Below are positions 49,526-59,263 of a stretch of 64,000 nt of DNA, piece after piece. Made by a program: the position numbers and the translations under genes. Each line of letters opens with the position of its first letter. Position 1 is the stretch's first letter. This stretch comes from Desulfurococcaceae archaeon (GTDB lineage: Archaea; Thermoproteota; Thermoprotei_A; Sulfolobales; Desulfurococcaceae), in the NCBI GenBank assembly GCA_028275705.1, contig JAPWUD010000003.1:1-64000 (forward strand), written 5' to 3'. Under the pieces are notes generated by a model. That model did not search any database, had not been told where the DNA came from, and worked only from the letters and a program-made list of their open reading frames with translations.

Positions 49526-49585
49526 TTTCTATCCCCTATTCTCTATGTGATTTATTCGGGGTATTTAAGTTGGTTTACTCTGGTT

Positions 49586-51673
49586 TTAATTAATAGTTAA
49601 TAGTATATTTGCAATGTGGAATGCTAGCACTCCCAGGCTGTATGCAACTATTAGCATTAGTATTATTGATAGAATAGTGTACTTCCAGCTCCTTGTTTCA
49701 CCGTGTATGGTTGCCACGGTTGCTAAGCATGGTATATATAGTGATATGAATAGTGCTAGTGAGATAGCGGATGGTGTTGATAAACCAAGTGTTTTAAATG
49801 CCTCTATGGGGTCTGAAGCGCCTGTCGCTGTTACAATAGTGCTTAGTACGAGCTCTTTAGCTAGAAACCCCATAATTACAGCGTACATAGCGATCCAGGA
49901 GTATTCACCTGAGACTCCAAGAGGCCTCAGTATTATCGATAAACTCCTTGAAGCCGATGCAATAATGCTCTCAGAGGCGTTATCAGTGTACATAAAGCCT
50001 AGTGATGTATGTTGGAGTAGCCACGAGGCAATACTAACAATGAGTATGACTGTACCCGCCTTGGTAATGAAGTGTTTTAAGTAATGCCATGTAAACCACC
50101 ACACTACCTTTAAGTAAGGCTTGTGGACAGGGGGGATCTCTAGTAGTAACTCCACTTCCTCCCTCCGCTCGCTAGTGGTTAGTCTATGTATAATGTAGCT
50201 CAGGGTAAACACAATAATGAATGAAACCACGTAGATAAATGGTACTAGTAATGCACCTGCAAATCCACCTATAGCCGTAGCTATAGCCAATAATACCACT
50301 AGGCGTGCTTGACATGGAATAAATGGAGTCAACAAAATTAGCTTTAACCTCTCAGAGCTACTTGGAACAGCACGCGTAGACATAACACCGGGTACGTTAC
50401 ACCCCATCGAGATAGATAATGGTAGGAGTGCGTGGCCAGATAAACCAGCTTTATTTAGTAGTAAGTGTACTCCAATGGCTAATCTAGGTAGTAGACCAGA
50501 GTCTTCTAGAGCTCCAAGAGCCATCATGACTATAAGTATTAGTGGTATAAATACAATAACTGATGCCACTCCGCCAAGCAATCCATTAACTAAGAATAGT
50601 GTCCATGGCGACTCTCCAAGGGAGTTTACGATATAGTTGCTTAGTGCAGTAAACAACTTATCTATAATACCCGAAATTGAGTACTCCCTTATGATCGAGG
50701 CTAACTCGGTATATCCAAGTTTATCAAGTATAGTTGTCAATGGAAACCCGGTGTTTACTATGAATACAGCTAGGAAGACTACGAGTAGTATTCCAAGTGA
50801 CAGTAGTGGTGCAGTGAATGGATTGTAGAATAATCTATACCAACTCTTCTCAATCTTTTTCAGAGGCGCTATGATTAAAGCGTCCTTTAAAATTTTCTCC
50901 CTTATAAAGCGCATTCTACTAATTGAGATAAAAGCAGCTAGGTCTTGCCCAATCCTCCTCTTAGCCTCCTCTCTCACCATACATAGCTCTGAGTAGACTC
51001 CACTCAATTGTCTTCTAGCCAATTCCTCTACTTCAACATCCCCTTCGAGGAACTTCAACGCTAGCCATCGAGGCGGATACTTACTAGACAGTTGCCTACT
51101 CCCCGCGAAGAGCTCCTCTATTGCATTTATAAACGCCTCTAATTCACCATATTCAACCCTGAGAACTGGGGATTCTACACCAGCTTTCTCCACTATACTT
51201 GATAGTAATTGGTCAATACCATTACCTTTAATCGCGGAGACAGGGACTACGGGCACACCGAGCCTTTTACTTATTAAATCATAGTTTACGTGAACCCCCC
51301 TACTGTGTGCTTCATCAACTTTTGTAACCGCGACAACAACTCTCCCAGTTAACTCAAGGATCTCTATGACTAAGTATAGTGTTCGCTCAAGTATAGTTGA
51401 ATCAGCGAGAACAACTATTACGTCTGGGTTTTCCTCAGTTATAAACTTCCTAGTTATCCTCTCCTCGGGCGTTAAGTAGGATAATCCATATATACCTGGG
51501 AGGTCAATAATCTTTATCTCACTATTATTATGCCTTATCACGGCCTCAGAGCGCTCAACAGTTGTTCCAGGCCAATTAGTAACTATGGCGTTCCCCCTTG
51601 TTAATACATTGAATAAAGTTGACTTACCAACATTTGGCTGACCTACAAGCCCTACAATGATTTGCCTGCTCAA
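49586..51673 (-). CDS. feoB: Ferrous iron transporter FeoB
   Basis: GQPNVGKSTLFN, NWPGTTVE, DLPGIYGL; gate motifs GCNVPGVMSTR, PCQAR. Confidence 0.97.
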   Translation of the reverse strand: MSRQIIVGLVGQPNVGKSTLFNVLTRGNAIVTNWPGTTVERSEAVIRHNNSEIKIIDLPGIYGLSYLTPEERITRKFITEENPDVIVVLADSTILERTLYLVIEILELTGRVVVAVTKVDEAHSRGVHVNYDLISKRLGVPVVPVSAIKGNGIDQLLSSIVEKAGVESPVLRVEYGELEAFINAIEELFAGSRQLSSKYPPRWLALKFLEGDVEVEELARRQLSGVYSELCMVREEAKRRIGQDLAAFISISRMRFIREKILKDALIIAPLKKIEKSWYRLFYNPFTAPLLSLGILLVVFLAVFIVNTGFPLTTILDKLGYTELASIIREYSISGIIDKLFTALSNYIVNSLGESPWTLFLVNGLLGGVASVIVFIPLILIVMMALGALEDSGLLPRLAIGVHLLLNKAGLSGHALLPLSISMGCNVPGVMSTRAVPSSSERLKLILLTPFIPCQARLVVLLAIATAIGGFAGALLVPFIYVVSFIIVFTLSYIIHRLTTSERREEVELLLEIPPVHKPYLKVVWWFTWHYLKHFITKAGTVILIVSIASWLLQHTSLGFMYTDNASESIIASASRSLSIILRPLGVSGEYSWIAMYAVIMGFLAKELVLSTIVTATGASDPIEAFKTLGLSTPSAISLALFISLYIPCLATVATIHGETRSWKYTILSIILMLIVAYSLGVLAFHIANILLTIN

Positions 51674-51909
51674 CCCTGAGTCACCTTTACCACTATCCTC
51701 CTAGCAATACCCCTTCCAAGAGATACTTCAACATCGCCAATTCTAACTACAATAGGCCCCACTCCTCTATTGAATACTACCTTCACCTGCGATCCCGGTA
51801 GAATCCCCATTTGATATAATCTACGCACCCACCCTCCACCCCTGATCTCCAATACCGTCACTACACTTCCCTCTCGTGTTAAATCAAGGGTAGTGGTCTC
51901 CATAAGCAC
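51670..51909 (-). CDS. feoA: FeoA-domain protein
   Basis: SH3-like GGGWVRRLYQMGILPGSQVKVV; overlaps feoB start. Confidence 0.92.
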   Translation of the reverse strand: MLMETTTLDLTREGSVVTVLEIRGGGWVRRLYQMGILPGSQVKVVFNRGVGPIVVRIGDVEVSLGRGIARRIVVKVTQG

Positions 51910-51921
51910 CTCACCCGGTTA

Positions 51922-51947
51922 ATAAATTTAGACATATCTAAACTTAT
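51922..51947. promoter_or_regulatory. Palindrome ATAAATTTAGACATATCTAAACTTAT at the feoA promoter
   Basis: Perfect TTTAGA-CATA-TCTAAA core (51927-51942) with extended symmetric arms, between the DtxR-family gene and feoA. Confidence 0.5.
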
Positions 51948-51988
51948 AAACCCTGCAACTTAATGAATAATAGCAGTGTACTTGGCTA

Positions 51989-52639
51989 TTAGCGAACTGC
52001 ACATTCAACCATAATTAATCTAGCTATTCTCCTGGGTACTTCAACTTCTACTCCTCTATTTAAAGAGATCTTTATAGAGCTACTGGTTTTAGATACAACA
52101 ACTACTCCCACTCCAACCCTAATTGAGTATCGGCTAGTAAACTCTAAGAGTATTGAGAGCTCACCTAGAAGTCTCTTAACTATGCACTCCTCTCCCTCGT
52201 TAACCTCGGTTAGTCTAATTGTATCGTATGTAACTGTATACCCTGGTATTGGGTTTCCATGTGGACATGTAGTTGGATAACCAAGATAACTGTGTATTTT
52301 ACTTATTAACTCGTCTGGCAAGTGCTCGAGGTAGTGTGCGTAGTAGTGCGACTCAAGGTCGTTTAACCCCAGTGTTTTTACTAGGAATTGTTCTGCGATT
52401 CTGTGTTTTCTAATAACTTTTTCCGCTATTTCTCTCCCAGTCTCGGTTAAGTCAACATAGTGGTATTTCACCCGCTTCACGAGGCTTTGTTTTTCAAGTT
52501 TCTCGAGTATCTTGGAGGTAGTGGCATATGACACATGGAGCTCTCTAGCTATATCCACTACTCTAACTACTCCAAGGGCTTCTCTAATTCTATAAATAGT
52601 CGTCAAGTAGTCTTCCATTCTAGCAGATAATAGATGCAT
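51989..52639 (-). CDS. DtxR/MntR-family metal-dependent regulator
   Basis: MEDYLTTIYRIREALGVVRVVDIARELHVSYATTSKILEKLEKQSLV; HYAHYLEHLPDE; CPHGNPIP. Confidence 0.93.
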   Translation of the reverse strand: MHLLSARMEDYLTTIYRIREALGVVRVVDIARELHVSYATTSKILEKLEKQSLVKRVKYHYVDLTETGREIAEKVIRKHRIAEQFLVKTLGLNDLESHYYAHYLEHLPDELISKIHSYLGYPTTCPHGNPIPGYTVTYDTIRLTEVNEGEECIVKRLLGELSILLEFTSRYSIRVGVGVVVVSKTSSSIKISLNRGVEVEVPRRIARLIMVECAVR

Positions 52640-52713
52640 AAAGCATCTCTCTAAAAGCTACGTAAACTACTCTAATCAAGGATATTTAAACCTAGTACTT
52701 ATTCATAAACAAG

Positions 52714-52929
52714 GTGCTTACCATGCCAAAGGAGATTACGAGTAGAGAAGAGTTCATTAAGATAACTGAGAGAGCAGTAGAGTGTAGAGTAGTGAAGAAC
52801 GAGAAGGAGGGTGTAGCAAAGGTAAAGGCGCGCACTCCAAGATACCTCTATACAATAAAAATCCCGATAAGCGAACTAGATGAATTCCTCAAGCAATTAA
52901 AGTGCCAGAACATCAAGTACATAGAGTAA
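52714..52929 (+). CDS. Ribosomal protein L38e
   Basis: MPKEITSREEFIKITERAVECRVVKNEKEGVAKVKARTPRYLYTIKI. Confidence 0.85.
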   Translation: MLTMPKEITSREEFIKITERAVECRVVKNEKEGVAKVKARTPRYLYTIKIPISELDEFLKQLKCQNIKYIE

Positions 52930-52938
52930 ATCACAAAG

Positions 52939-53040
52939 AGCCGGGGGCGGGATTCGAACCCGCGGTATAGCGGGTATCTGAGCCCCTGCTTAACTCAAAG
53001 CCCTGCAGCCCGCCGCCTTAGGCCGCTCGGCCACCCCGGC
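52939..53040 (-). tRNA. tRNA-Cys(GCA) with ~27-nt intron (52976-53002)
   Basis: GCGGG-CTGCAG|intron|A-CCCGC; GCCGGGG/CCCCGGC acceptor, U discriminator. Confidence 0.88.
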
Positions 53041-53134
53041 TTCCCAGTATAGATTCTTCTGAGACACTCTTATAAAGCTAACCTAGAAGAGGTGTGTTAT
53101 GGTGGAGAAAAATTGTTTCTATGGATTTTTCAAT

Positions 53135-54172
53135 TTACTTAATGTCTATTTCCGTGGTTTTAGCGATCTTGATGTTTAAAACGGATTCTGCTATTCCATT
53201 GGAGTATCTAGCTATTCTCTTAATACTATCTAGTATTAGTGTAGCTACTACTTTCTCCTTCACGTCTATTGGTGACGTAACTACAGTGTTGTATAGTGCA
53301 TCCTCTATGTTGTTCACGTGTATTTTTACCTCGTTAATTACTTCCTCGGCCTCCCTCCTACTAAGTGTGTATAGTGCATTCATTGCTTTATTAAATAACT
53401 CCGTGTCCTTCACAAGGTAGTCTAGGACTATTGAGCTCCCAGATTTAAACCCATCTGCAGCTAGAACTCTCTTCGCAATGTTCACCGCGTGGTCTGCTAT
53501 TCTCTCGAGGTTTCTAGCTATTATGCGGTAGCTTAGTATCTCCGCGGTGCTTGTTATTCCAAGGTCGTGCTGTGTCTTGATATCGAGTAGAGCTGTGGAT
53601 AGCTCTCTGGCGATCATGTGGTGGAATCTATCTGCTTCATCATCTCTCTGTATTATACCGTGGGCTATGTTTAAATCACTTGTTTTAAGAAGCATTATGG
53701 AGTCTTGTAGCATGCTGTTAACTATTAAGTGTAGTCTCTTAATGGCGTTTATTAATGGAATTTCCTGTATGTTGAGTAAAACCTTGAATGTTATAGTGTT
53801 ATATGTCTCCTCGATTACTTCAATACCCGGGAGCTTTATTCTCGCTAGGTTTTTGACTTCACTAATGAATTTAGCTAGTTCAGGTATGTTCTTGTCGAAT
53901 ACTATGTTTATAATGCTGTACCCAGTTATATATGAGCCGAGAATACCTCGAAACACTTGTGCAACGTCAACGCCGGGGTATACTTTTATATTTATCTTTA
54001 ACTGCGTTGGCTCAACAACAGGCGGTATTAATACTAATTTATCACCATACCTCTCGATCACTACATAATCCCCGCTCTTTAATTTAACTGCTTCAACCCA
54101 CTCCTTGGGGAGAGTGATTATAAATGATGATGAACCAGTTCTCTGAACTCTACGTCTCTCTAATCCCGCCAT
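53135..54172 (-). CDS. AbrB-PhoU fusion regulator
   Basis: N-terminal SFIITLPKEWVEAVKLKSGDYVVIERYGDKLVLIP; C-terminal PhoU-like helices with RIADHAVNIAKRV. Confidence 0.88.
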   Translation of the reverse strand: MAGLERRRVQRTGSSSFIITLPKEWVEAVKLKSGDYVVIERYGDKLVLIPPVVEPTQLKINIKVYPGVDVAQVFRGILGSYITGYSIINIVFDKNIPELAKFISEVKNLARIKLPGIEVIEETYNTITFKVLLNIQEIPLINAIKRLHLIVNSMLQDSIMLLKTSDLNIAHGIIQRDDEADRFHHMIARELSTALLDIKTQHDLGITSTAEILSYRIIARNLERIADHAVNIAKRVLAADGFKSGSSIVLDYLVKDTELFNKAMNALYTLSRREAEEVINEVKIHVNNIEDALYNTVVTSPIDVKEKVVATLILDSIKRIARYSNGIAESVLNIKIAKTTEIDIK

Positions 54173-54362
54173 TAGAGTTCACCCACAAATATGTGAACAC
54201 TCTTTATGTATTTTCTCTTAATAGCCTTATATATACCTACAATTTATTCACCTCCATAGATCCTTGCACAGTAAATAACAAATTAGACAAGTAACTACAC
54301 ATACAATACTCAAAACACTGAACCCGCACTCTACACATGGATAAATAGGGTAGTGTTATTAA

Positions 54363-54450
54363 TGGGCCCGCGGGGATTTGAACCCCGGACCTCCGCCTCT
54401 CCCAGCGGGGCTTGTAAGGGCGGCGTCCTACCAGGCTAGACGACGGGCCC
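54363..54450 (-). tRNA. tRNA-Val(UAC) with 14-nt intron (54399-54412)
   Basis: CCGCC-CTTACA|AGCCCCGCTGGGAG|A-GGCGG. Confidence 0.93.
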
Positions 54451-54505
54451 TACAATTTCTCCCACTAGATTTTACGATTATTATAGGTTTTAAAAGCATT
54501 ATTTT

Positions 54506-55156
54506 CTACTTGCTCTCAACGGGGTTTAAACACCTCAGTGAGTTCTTTGTTGAGAGAATGAGCACTCTTGTATCTTCAATTAATCTTGCTGCAACATCTA
54601 CTTTATGCCTAACACCCGGTATCAAAGCGTCTGGGTATTCCAATGTCTTTAGGGATCTATAGATAAACTCCATTAATTCGAGTTCTCTCTCAGCTTCCTC
54701 TATTTTCAAGTCGTCGAGTAGTTTAACTACGTGTCTTCGGATCTCCCCTATTAAGTCACCTAGTCCCTGAAGATATGGTGCAATTGGTACTTTTAGTTCA
54801 CTTAGTGATGGGGCTTTTCTCTCCGCGATTAATTTAAAGAAGAAGAATGCTTCTACATACTCAGCGAGACTATTGTAGACTAGACCAGAATACTTTAAAT
54901 CAGGGTGTTTCTCGAGGATAGAGTCTAGTTTCTCAACGAGCATTACAGCCTTAGCTAGGTTTAATCGTGCACCTTCCCAGCCGCCGTGGTGTACGAGGTG
55001 GACTATGCTACTGGACAATCGCGTTAAATCACGTGTGATCTCAATAACCTCCTCTCTAACACCATCCTTCTCCCTAAGAGTGGAATCCACGGTTTCAAAA
55101 TCCCTCTTTATGACCTCAATAACCTCAAGCCACGGAGACTCCACAAAACCACCCAC
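54506..55156 (-). CDS. Translin-family protein
   Basis: Translin-like helical pattern; GLVYNSLAEYVEAFFFFKLI, PYLQGLGDLIGEIRRHVVKLL. Confidence 0.75.
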   Translation of the reverse strand: MGGFVESPWLEVIEVIKRDFETVDSTLREKDGVREEVIEITRDLTRLSSSIVHLVHHGGWEGARLNLAKAVMLVEKLDSILEKHPDLKYSGLVYNSLAEYVEAFFFFKLIAERKAPSLSELKVPIAPYLQGLGDLIGEIRRHVVKLLDDLKIEEAERELELMEFIYRSLKTLEYPDALIPGVRHKVDVAARLIEDTRVLILSTKNSLRCLNPVESK

Positions 55157-55228
55157 TGTAATTATATATTATCCAAGTGGATAAAGAAAGCTTTTAAGAC
55201 ACCCTAGAAAAATACAAATAAGGAGAAA

Positions 55229-55313
55229 CCCGCCGTAGCTCAGCGGAAGAGCGCCCGGCTGTAGTGAGGGGGCAGTCACCGGGTGGTCGGGGGTTCAAAT
55301 CCCCCCGGCGGGA
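55229..55313 (+). tRNA. tRNA-Tyr(GUA) with 13-nt intron (55265-55277)
   Basis: CCCGG-CTGTAG|TGAGGGGGCAGTC|A-CCGGG. Confidence 0.92.
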
Positions 55314-55480
55314 CTTAACAAGAGTAGTTTGATTAGAAATAAGTGTTGCATGGTAGTTCACTCTAAACTATGAATACTTCTAGTTACCTTGTTGGAGCTG
55401 TTCAGCCCCTATATTTTTGTTTAAGCGTGTTTGGATCAGTACGGCTCTTCCTCGTCACCACTCAGTTTCGCGGTTTTTCC

Positions 55481-56626
55481 TCATCTACTTGACACTATTG
55501 ACTGTACTGCTTCATATATTTTTCTCCTAAATACTCTTCTATCGAATTCCCGTGCTCTCTTGTATCCGTTTTCACTGAGTTCTTGCCAGTGTTTTGGTTT
55601 TTCCAGTAGTTTCTTTATGTTGCAATAGGCATCGCGGAGGCTATTATATGGAATTGCTATACTATCGTCTCCCATGGCTATATCTATCCACGCCCCGGAG
55701 TCTCTCGGTATGACGACCGGTGTACCAGTAGCCATGGCTTCAACAATGCTCACTCCGAAGTGTTCTTTTGGAGTAATATGTACATATAAGAGAGCGTTTC
55801 TATAGAGCTCTACTAGTTTATCTCTAGGGGTGTTAATGGCGAAGTCTATGACATCGTCCACTTGCATTTTCCCAGCGTACTCGACTATGGATTCATAGTA
55901 TGGTTTATTGTACTTTGAGAGAGCACCTGCTAGAATAATCCTCAAGCCAAGTTTTCTGAGGAGCCTAGCTAATTCAACTACTCTATGTGGGTGTTTCTCG
56001 GGGCTTATTCTAGTTGCGGTTAAAACATATCTTCCCCTCGCACTTAGGTCTAAAGGCCTTGAGGCGACGAGGTCGTCGATGTTAACGGGTGGGTGTATAA
56101 CTATGGGGTTTACTCCAAGCTTTTTAAGGTATAAAGCTGTGTACGAGGAATTAGCGATATATAACTTGATTTTCCGGGAGAGTAGTGGGTATGTAAGTGC
56201 GTTTAATAGGGAGTAAGCTTTCCCAACGATATCATATACTCCATGGAGAGCTGAGTAGTAGTAAGTGTAGTTTAAGAAGAAGGGGTAGTGAACGTAGACT
56301 ACATCGCCCGATCCAAGCAGTAAATCCCCACTGGTATTTATAACTACATCTCTATCACTCGGATCCCCAATACCCAGATCGCCTAATTCACTTAGTGATA
56401 CTCCAAAGACTCTAGCTATCTTAATCAAGTCCTCTCTACACATAATAAATGGAGAATCAATGTAGACTTCAACACCTCTCTCCGAGAAAGCTATTGCAGT
56501 CTCAAGCATTACGTACTGTGCACCACCAGGACCCATGAAGTAGTAGTTCAACATGTGATGGCGGACAACAACTCTTCTCACGCTAAACACCACCTGGTAA
56601 TACAGTAGTGCAAAATCCCCTCTCAC
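55481..56626 (-). CDS. Glycosyltransferase family 4-like
   Basis: RISPEKHPHRVVELARLL, HFGVSIVEAMATGTPVVIP. Confidence 0.85.
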   Translation of the reverse strand: MRGDFALLYYQVVFSVRRVVVRHHMLNYYFMGPGGAQYVMLETAIAFSERGVEVYIDSPFIMCREDLIKIARVFGVSLSELGDLGIGDPSDRDVVINTSGDLLLGSGDVVYVHYPFFLNYTYYYSALHGVYDIVGKAYSLLNALTYPLLSRKIKLYIANSSYTALYLKKLGVNPIVIHPPVNIDDLVASRPLDLSARGRYVLTATRISPEKHPHRVVELARLLRKLGLRIILAGALSKYNKPYYESIVEYAGKMQVDDVIDFAINTPRDKLVELYRNALLYVHITPKEHFGVSIVEAMATGTPVVIPRDSGAWIDIAMGDDSIAIPYNSLRDAYCNIKKLLEKPKHWQELSENGYKRAREFDRRVFRRKIYEAVQSIVSSR

Positions 56627-57647
56627 TCAATGCTTCTTTCAAAGCCCCTGCTTCACCGGGTCGAAAGCCATCAATTACTACTAATTGTGGATTTGAGCGC
56701 TCAACGTATCCAACCAGGTCATTGAAGTCTGCGTGGTCGCTTAGTGAAACAACATACGTATAGTCATCAACTTTAATGTATGGTTCTCTCGTGTATCGAC
56801 CAGTAAGTACTATATGTAGCCCCACACCATTAAGCCTTCTAGACTTAGCTAGGTTGAAGTGTTTAAATACTATGAACCTACTTCTCTCATCATACTTTAC
56901 CTCGTTGTCTTTAAAGTATGAACCATAGTTAAAACCATACTTCTCCTCTAAAACCCTTACTGCCCGGTAAACTTTATCCGGTAGTATGAAGGGTTCTGAA
57001 ACGCCCCCCTCTCTAAGGATCTTCATTGCTTCCTGCATTTTACCGTGGTATGCATAGATGTATACCCGCTTATACTTAATCAACCCCTCAAGGACTACGT
57101 CGACGAGTATTTGCGGCACGCTATCTTTAAATGGCCTCGTGTATAGTGGGTTTCCATAAGTAGACTCTATGACTAAAACATCTGGAGACTCTATAATGTC
57201 TGTTTTATTGGTTAGCTTAAAGTCGCCTGTGTAGCCAACTCTAATCTTAGGCTCCGCCAATTCTACGAGTACTTGTGTAGATCCCGGTATATGGTCTGCA
57301 TTCAACAAGACTAATTCATCTCCATTAACTCTAAGTACTTTATGGTAGTCTAGCGGCGTGCTCTTTAGCCTGTAGAGGGGTAAGAGGTCTTTATCTACGT
57401 ATCCAAGTAGCTCTGCTAGGTCTAGAGTTATCGGCGTCGCAACAATGTATTTCGAGTACTTAATGCTTTCATTCAATCCAATAACGTGGTCTGAGTGAGC
57501 GTGAGTAATTACTCTCACGGGTTTTTCAGCAAATCCATCTATTGAAATACTCTTACCTACAACTATAGCCCCTGTCTCAATTACCTTAACTTGTTCAAGG
57601 TAATCCCTATATCTATAAATACAGAGAGGGCTCGTCAAGCACCTCAA
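56583..57647 (-). CDS. Metallo-beta-lactamase-fold nuclease-like protein
   Basis: ITHAHSDHV, LLNADHIPGSTQVL, YTGDFKL, VIESTYGNP. Confidence 0.85.
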   Translation of the reverse strand: MRCLTSPLCIYRYRDYLEQVKVIETGAIVVGKSISIDGFAEKPVRVITHAHSDHVIGLNESIKYSKYIVATPITLDLAELLGYVDKDLLPLYRLKSTPLDYHKVLRVNGDELVLLNADHIPGSTQVLVELAEPKIRVGYTGDFKLTNKTDIIESPDVLVIESTYGNPLYTRPFKDSVPQILVDVVLEGLIKYKRVYIYAYHGKMQEAMKILREGGVSEPFILPDKVYRAVRVLEEKYGFNYGSYFKDNEVKYDERSRFIVFKHFNLAKSRRLNGVGLHIVLTGRYTREPYIKVDDYTYVVSLSDHADFNDLVGYVERSNPQLVVIDGFRPGEAGALKEALSERGFCTTVLPGGV

Positions 57648-57650
57648 CCA

Positions 57651-58343
57651 CTAGGGTACACTGCCTTCTACAAACCTCCACTTCTTTGCCTTCGGGTCGT
57701 AGTATATTAGGCTATCCCTATATAGAGCCTTCCACAATTCATAGCCCGTGTTACCTAGTACCTGGCTTATATCCTCCTCTCTACTTGAGGACAACTCGCT
57801 TAGTTTGTTCTTAAAGTCACGCCAGTAGTCTGGATCTACTGCAACTCGTTCTTTGCTTAATTTAAGTACAATAGCGTTCATTCTCTCGAAGTATGCAAAT
57901 AACCGGTCTCTTTGAATCCTTGCCGGTAGCTTACTTTCAAAAACTACTTTTTCCTCACGAAGTCTCTCAATACCGGTTCTACGAGTTATAGCCTCCTTTG
58001 GCTTCTCCTCTTGTTTAGCTTTTAATGAATCCTCTAAATTCACAACTTTTTGACTTAATTCTTCTATTTTCTCATAGAGTTCCACTACTTGCTTTCTCAA
58101 CCCCTCTAGGGAAGCCAGCCTCTTGTTTAACTCGTCTTGAATATAGCGCTCCAGCCTTGTCTTGAAGCGCTCGAATTCATCTACCGGGGTTTTCTCCTTG
58201 GTAATACTTATTAATAAGTGGGCCACGAAGTCGGGGACGCTTGTAAACCCCTCCCTCCTCGCGAGGTCTTCTAGTCTAGCATAAGTATCCTCGGTCACTC
58301 TAACACGTAACTCTCTCTCCTGCTTCTTCTCCATATTGTCCAC
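57651..58343 (-). CDS. RHH-like N-terminus plus coiled-coil protein
   Basis: LRVRVTEDTYARLEDLARREGFTSVPDFVAHLL followed by heptad-rich region. Confidence 0.6.
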   Translation of the reverse strand: MDNMEKKQERELRVRVTEDTYARLEDLARREGFTSVPDFVAHLLISITKEKTPVDEFERFKTRLERYIQDELNKRLASLEGLRKQVVELYEKIEELSQKVVNLEDSLKAKQEEKPKEAITRRTGIERLREEKVVFESKLPARIQRDRLFAYFERMNAIVLKLSKERVAVDPDYWRDFKNKLSELSSSREEDISQVLGNTGYELWKALYRDSLIYYDPKAKKWRFVEGSVP

Positions 58344-58414
58344 TACTACCTGTGTTTCTTAACCTATTAATTATTCTCATTAAATGATTATATAGGCTTC
58401 ACGGGGGCTTTAAA

Positions 58415-59263
58415 TTGCTCTACAGTGACGCACATTTACATGTTAATCCAATAAGAGGATTTGGAGCGGGGAAAATAGCCAGGAAGTTTAAGAGTACTGG
58501 TGGGTGGTTTTTATCAATAATTAGTCTTCCACCACACTACTATGGCTTCGTGGAGCCAAGTATAGAGTCTTATAGAAAGGTTCTTGATCTACTAATAAGG
58601 GAGGCTTCGAGGGCTAAGGAGCAAGGGGTTATAGTAGCTGTTTTTATGGGTTTTCACCCCGCGGAGGTAGACTATTACTATAAAATGGGGGTCAAGGCGG
58701 ATAGACTCTCCGGGATCGTAGATGAGGTGTTCAAGCTCATAGAGGATGCTTTGAGAATGGGTTTAATTGATGGTATTGGAGAAGTGGGTAGGCCACACTA
58801 TGGTACAAGCCCCGAGAGATTTGTATTCTCAGAGACCATTATGGTGAAGGCCATTAGTCTAGTAAGAGACTACGACGTCCCTATTCAGTTACACACAGAG
58901 CAAGGTGGGTATGCAACAGCGTACTCTGTTAGGCAATTAGTGGATTTATTGAAGATACCAGTATCGAGGATTATACTACACCACGCTAGCTTTGAAACAG
59001 CTACATGGTCTGACTTCTTCGGGTTACCGTTTACGGCTCCTATAAAGCAATTTGATGAGAAATACGCATCTCATAAATGGAGTAACTGCATGGTTGAATC
59101 TGATTTTCTAGATGACCCTAATAGACCGGGTGTATCTGCTTATCCATGGGAGATACCTAGCACTGTGAGAAAACTACTTGAAAGCGGAGTATTGAGTGAG
59201 GAGGAGGTTTACAGGATCATGGTTGACAACATAGTGAGGTTTTTCAGGGTTAAACCACCATAG
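58415..59263 (+). CDS. TatD-like metal-dependent hydrolase
   Basis: YSDAHLHVNP, GEVGRPHYG, QLHTEQGG, ILHHASFET. Confidence 0.85.
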   Translation: MLYSDAHLHVNPIRGFGAGKIARKFKSTGGWFLSIISLPPHYYGFVEPSIESYRKVLDLLIREASRAKEQGVIVAVFMGFHPAEVDYYYKMGVKADRLSGIVDEVFKLIEDALRMGLIDGIGEVGRPHYGTSPERFVFSETIMVKAISLVRDYDVPIQLHTEQGGYATAYSVRQLVDLLKIPVSRIILHHASFETATWSDFFGLPFTAPIKQFDEKYASHKWSNCMVESDFLDDPNRPGVSAYPWEIPSTVRKLLESGVLSEEEVYRIMVDNIVRFFRVKPP

